Shown here: piece after piece, positions 5,842 to 7,348 of the stretch
Numbering within the stretch: position 1 is the stretch's first letter
Layout: each line of letters begins with the position of its first letter
Source: an uncultured Ruminococcus sp.
Lineage (GTDB): Bacteria > Bacillota > Clostridia > Oscillospirales > Ruminococcaceae
Assembly: GCA_900752785.1 (NCBI GenBank)
Contig: CAADWP010000188.1
Location: 1 to 7,348 of the forward strand
Length of the DNA: 7,348 nt
Reading direction: 5' to 3'
Notes under the pieces: model-generated
What the model was told of the DNA's origin: nothing
Database searches by the model: none
The model's input: the letters and a program-made list of their open reading frames with translations, nothing else
Translations under genes and position numbers: made by a program

Positions 5842-6924
5842 TTGTCGGGAAATTTTGAGGGAATAAAAACGCAAAAATTCGGGGTGGAAGTCGAGTGTAC
5901 GGGACTTACAAGAGCCGCTGCTGCAAAGGCGATAAGCAAGGTTTTAGGCGGTTCTCCGGAGCATTTCGGCGGCAGCTACGACAGATACGATGTTTACGAT
6001 AGTCAGGGCAGACGCTGGAAAATAATGTCCGACGCAAGCATTCGTTGTACCACAAAGAATGGTGATCCGGCTTCCAAACTGCATTCTGTTGAACTTGTAA
6101 CTCCGATTTTGGAATATGAAGATATGGCTCTTTTACAAGAGGTTGTGCGTTCTATTCGGCGAAGCGGCGGTGTTTGCAACGACTCCACGGGAATCCATAT
6201 ACACATTGACTTCGCGCCTTACGATCCGCAAAAATTGCGTAATTTGGTGAATATTTTTGCGAGTAAAGAGGATATGTTGTATCAGGCTTTACAAGTCAAT
6301 TCCGGTCGTGAAAGCACCTACTGTAAAAAGGTTGACAGGCGTTTTCTTGAGGAATTAAACAAGAAAAAACCAAGGGATCTGCAGACGATCAAAAGGCTGT
6401 GGTACGGCGATAATGCTGAATATCACTCCCATTACGACTCGTCTCGGTATCGATGTTTGAATTTACATCCGGTGTTTACGGACAATAATATTGAGATAAG
6501 AGCGTTCAACAGTTCACTTAACGCAGGCGTGCTTAGGGCGTATATTTCACTGGTACTGGCGGTCAGCAATCAGGCTTTGACGCAGAAATCGGCAAGTCCC
6601 CGTGTTACGCAGAGTGAAAATCCTAGGTACACTTTCCGCTGCTGGTTAATTCGCATAGGACTGAACGGAGATGAATATAAAAACTGTCGCAAGCATCTGC
6701 TTTCTCATCTTGAGGGCAATATTGCATGGCTGCACCCCGAAGATGCAATCAGGCAGAGGGAACGTCTGAAACAAGAACGTATCGCCGCCCGTGAGCAGCG
6801 TGTAGAGTCTGTAAGCGAGGTCAGAGAAGAAATCGAAAATGTACCCGATGAGATTTCAGAGCCGACAGTGAGCGAATATGACGAGGATTTGGAACAGGAA
6901 GAAACATTTGAAATGAGTATGTAA
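5842..6924 (+). CDS. Amidoligase family protein (Amidoligase_2)
   Basis: This 360-aa protein matches the glutamine-synthetase-like COOH-NH2 ligases of the Amidoligase_2 family, which are predicted to form amide bonds with ATP on peptide or amino-acid substrates. Motifs: KFGVEVECTG (about 12-21; acidic E16, E18, presumed metal/ATP site), HSVELVTPIL (81-90, E84), TGIHIHIDF (116-124, H119 and H121), RYRCLNLHP (202-210) and NNIEIRAFNSSL (215-226, E218 and R220). A charged helical and then strongly acidic tail (about 300-360) lies outside the enzyme domain. The only good ribosome binding site, GGAGGGAGATGA (5826-5837), points to a TTG start at 5842. An in-frame TTG at 5824 lies just ahead of that site and would make it part of the coding sequence, so it is rejected. 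It pairs with the downstream cyclotransferase-like gene 12 bases away, a recurring association in Firmicute mobile DNA. The substrate is unknown. Confidence 0.87.
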   Translation: MSGNFEGIKTQKFGVEVECTGLTRAAAAKAISKVLGGSPEHFGGSYDRYDVYDSQGRRWKIMSDASIRCTTKNGDPASKLHSVELVTPILEYEDMALLQEVVRSIRRSGGVCNDSTGIHIHIDFAPYDPQKLRNLVNIFASKEDMLYQALQVNSGRESTYCKKVDRRFLEELNKKKPRDLQTIKRLWYGDNAEYHSHYDSSRYRCLNLHPVFTDNNIEIRAFNSSLNAGVLRAYISLVLAVSNQALTQKSASPRVTQSENPRYTFRCWLIRIGLNGDEYKNCRKHLLSHLEGNIAWLHPEDAIRQRERLKQERIAAREQRVESVSEVREEIENVPDEISEPTVSEYDEDLEQEETFEMSM

Positions 6925-6936
6925 CGGAGGTCAAGA

Positions 6937-7348
6937 ATGAGTAAAAAACAGTTATATATCGCATATGGCAGCAATATAAATTTTGAACAGATGGCATTCA
7001 GATGTCCGCATTCGAAAGTTGTGGGGACGTCCGAAATCAAGGGATACGAATTGGAATTCAGAAGCGTTGCCACGATAGTACCAAAAGAAAATGCAAGCGT
7101 TCCGGTTCTGATCTGGGAGCTTGATGGAAGGGATTTGCCCATATTGAATCGTTATGAGGGGTGGCCTCGTCTTTATAGGCAGGAAAAAATGCCCTTTGAA
7201 ATGAACGGGAAATCCTATGAAGGTATGGCTTACCTGATGAATCATGGAATAATTTCTCCACCGAGTCCGCAGTATTACAACACGATTTTGCAGGGTTACC
7301 GGGAGAATGGGCTTGATGAGTCCTATCTGGAAACGGCTCTTGAAAATT
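6937..7348 (+). CDS. Gamma-glutamylcyclotransferase/AIG2-like protein, 3' end outside the window
   Basis: An open frame of 137 codons runs off the window end. The N-terminus KQLYIAYGSNINFEQM has the YGSN loop (residues 10-13) typical of the gamma-glutamylcyclotransferase (GGCT/AIG2) fold. LNRYEGWPRLY (70-80) supplies the conserved glutamate (E74) expected to be catalytic. YEGMAYLMN (94-102) and PPSPQYYNTILQGY (108-121) also fit the family. Members cyclise gamma-glutamyl groups to 5-oxoproline, releasing the attached amine; many mobile-element versions have no known substrate. The ribosome binding site CGGAGG (6925-6930) directly follows the amidoligase stop, 6 bases before the ATG, so the two are co-translated. 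The natural inference is that one enzyme makes, and the other removes or trims, a glutamyl-type amide linkage. Confidence 0.88.
   Translation, partial: MSKKQLYIAYGSNINFEQMAFRCPHSKVVGTSEIKGYELEFRSVATIVPKENASVPVLIWELDGRDLPILNRYEGWPRLYRQEKMPFEMNGKSYEGMAYLMNHGIISPPSPQYYNTILQGYRENGLDESYLETALEN

Noticed and set aside
6705..7142. 145-aa minus-strand open frame
   Set aside because: It spans the amidoligase end and the cyclotransferase start, both well supported on the plus strand; its serine-rich composition is typical of an antisense shadow.

Overview
The window looks like part of an integrative mobile element from a low-GC, strictly anaerobic Firmicute. Gut or rumen Clostridia of the Ruminococcus/Oscillospiraceae type are the best guess. 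This rests on AT-rich codons, strong AGGAGG-type ribosome binding sites, large serine recombinases with zinc ribbons, and a DUF3789-like micro-protein. No core housekeeping gene is visible, and every gene lies on the plus strand.

Layout, left to right. (1) A 142-aa sigma-70 region-4-like protein (5-433). (2) A roughly 500-base stretch with no convincing gene (434-930). It is rich in perfect nested stem-loops and closes with a strong intrinsic terminator (869-900), so I read it as a structured non-coding RNA of unrecognised family. (3) A short operon: a MazF/PemK-type endoribonuclease (931-1278), an 8-base-overlapping 53-aa protein of unknown function (1271-1432), and a 39-aa DUF3789-like membrane protein (1442-1561). 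(4) Three consecutive recombinase genes. The first (1634-3175) and third (4163-5779) are complete large serine recombinases. The middle one (3286-4227) has the DNA-binding Recombinase domain and zinc ribbon but no catalytic resolvase domain. Recombinases 1 and 2 are each preceded by the same 54-bp bipartite motif. Recombinase 2 overlaps recombinase 3 by 65 bases. A strong terminator (5789-5822) follows. (5) An amidoligase (5842-6924, TTG start) and a gamma-glutamylcyclotransferase/AIG2-like gene (6937 to the window end, cut off). This pair is a known association that may make and break an amide bond on an unknown substrate.

How the parts may work together (inference). The recombinases would excise and integrate the element, with the catalytic-domain-free protein as a DNA-binding partner. 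The sigma-like protein may control element genes. The MazF-like toxin has no visible upstream MazE. It sits behind a structured RNA plus terminator, an arrangement resembling type III toxin-antitoxin loci. The most unusual signals are the structured RNA and its position in front of the toxin, the headless middle recombinase, and the repeated 54-bp motif in front of two of the three recombinase genes.
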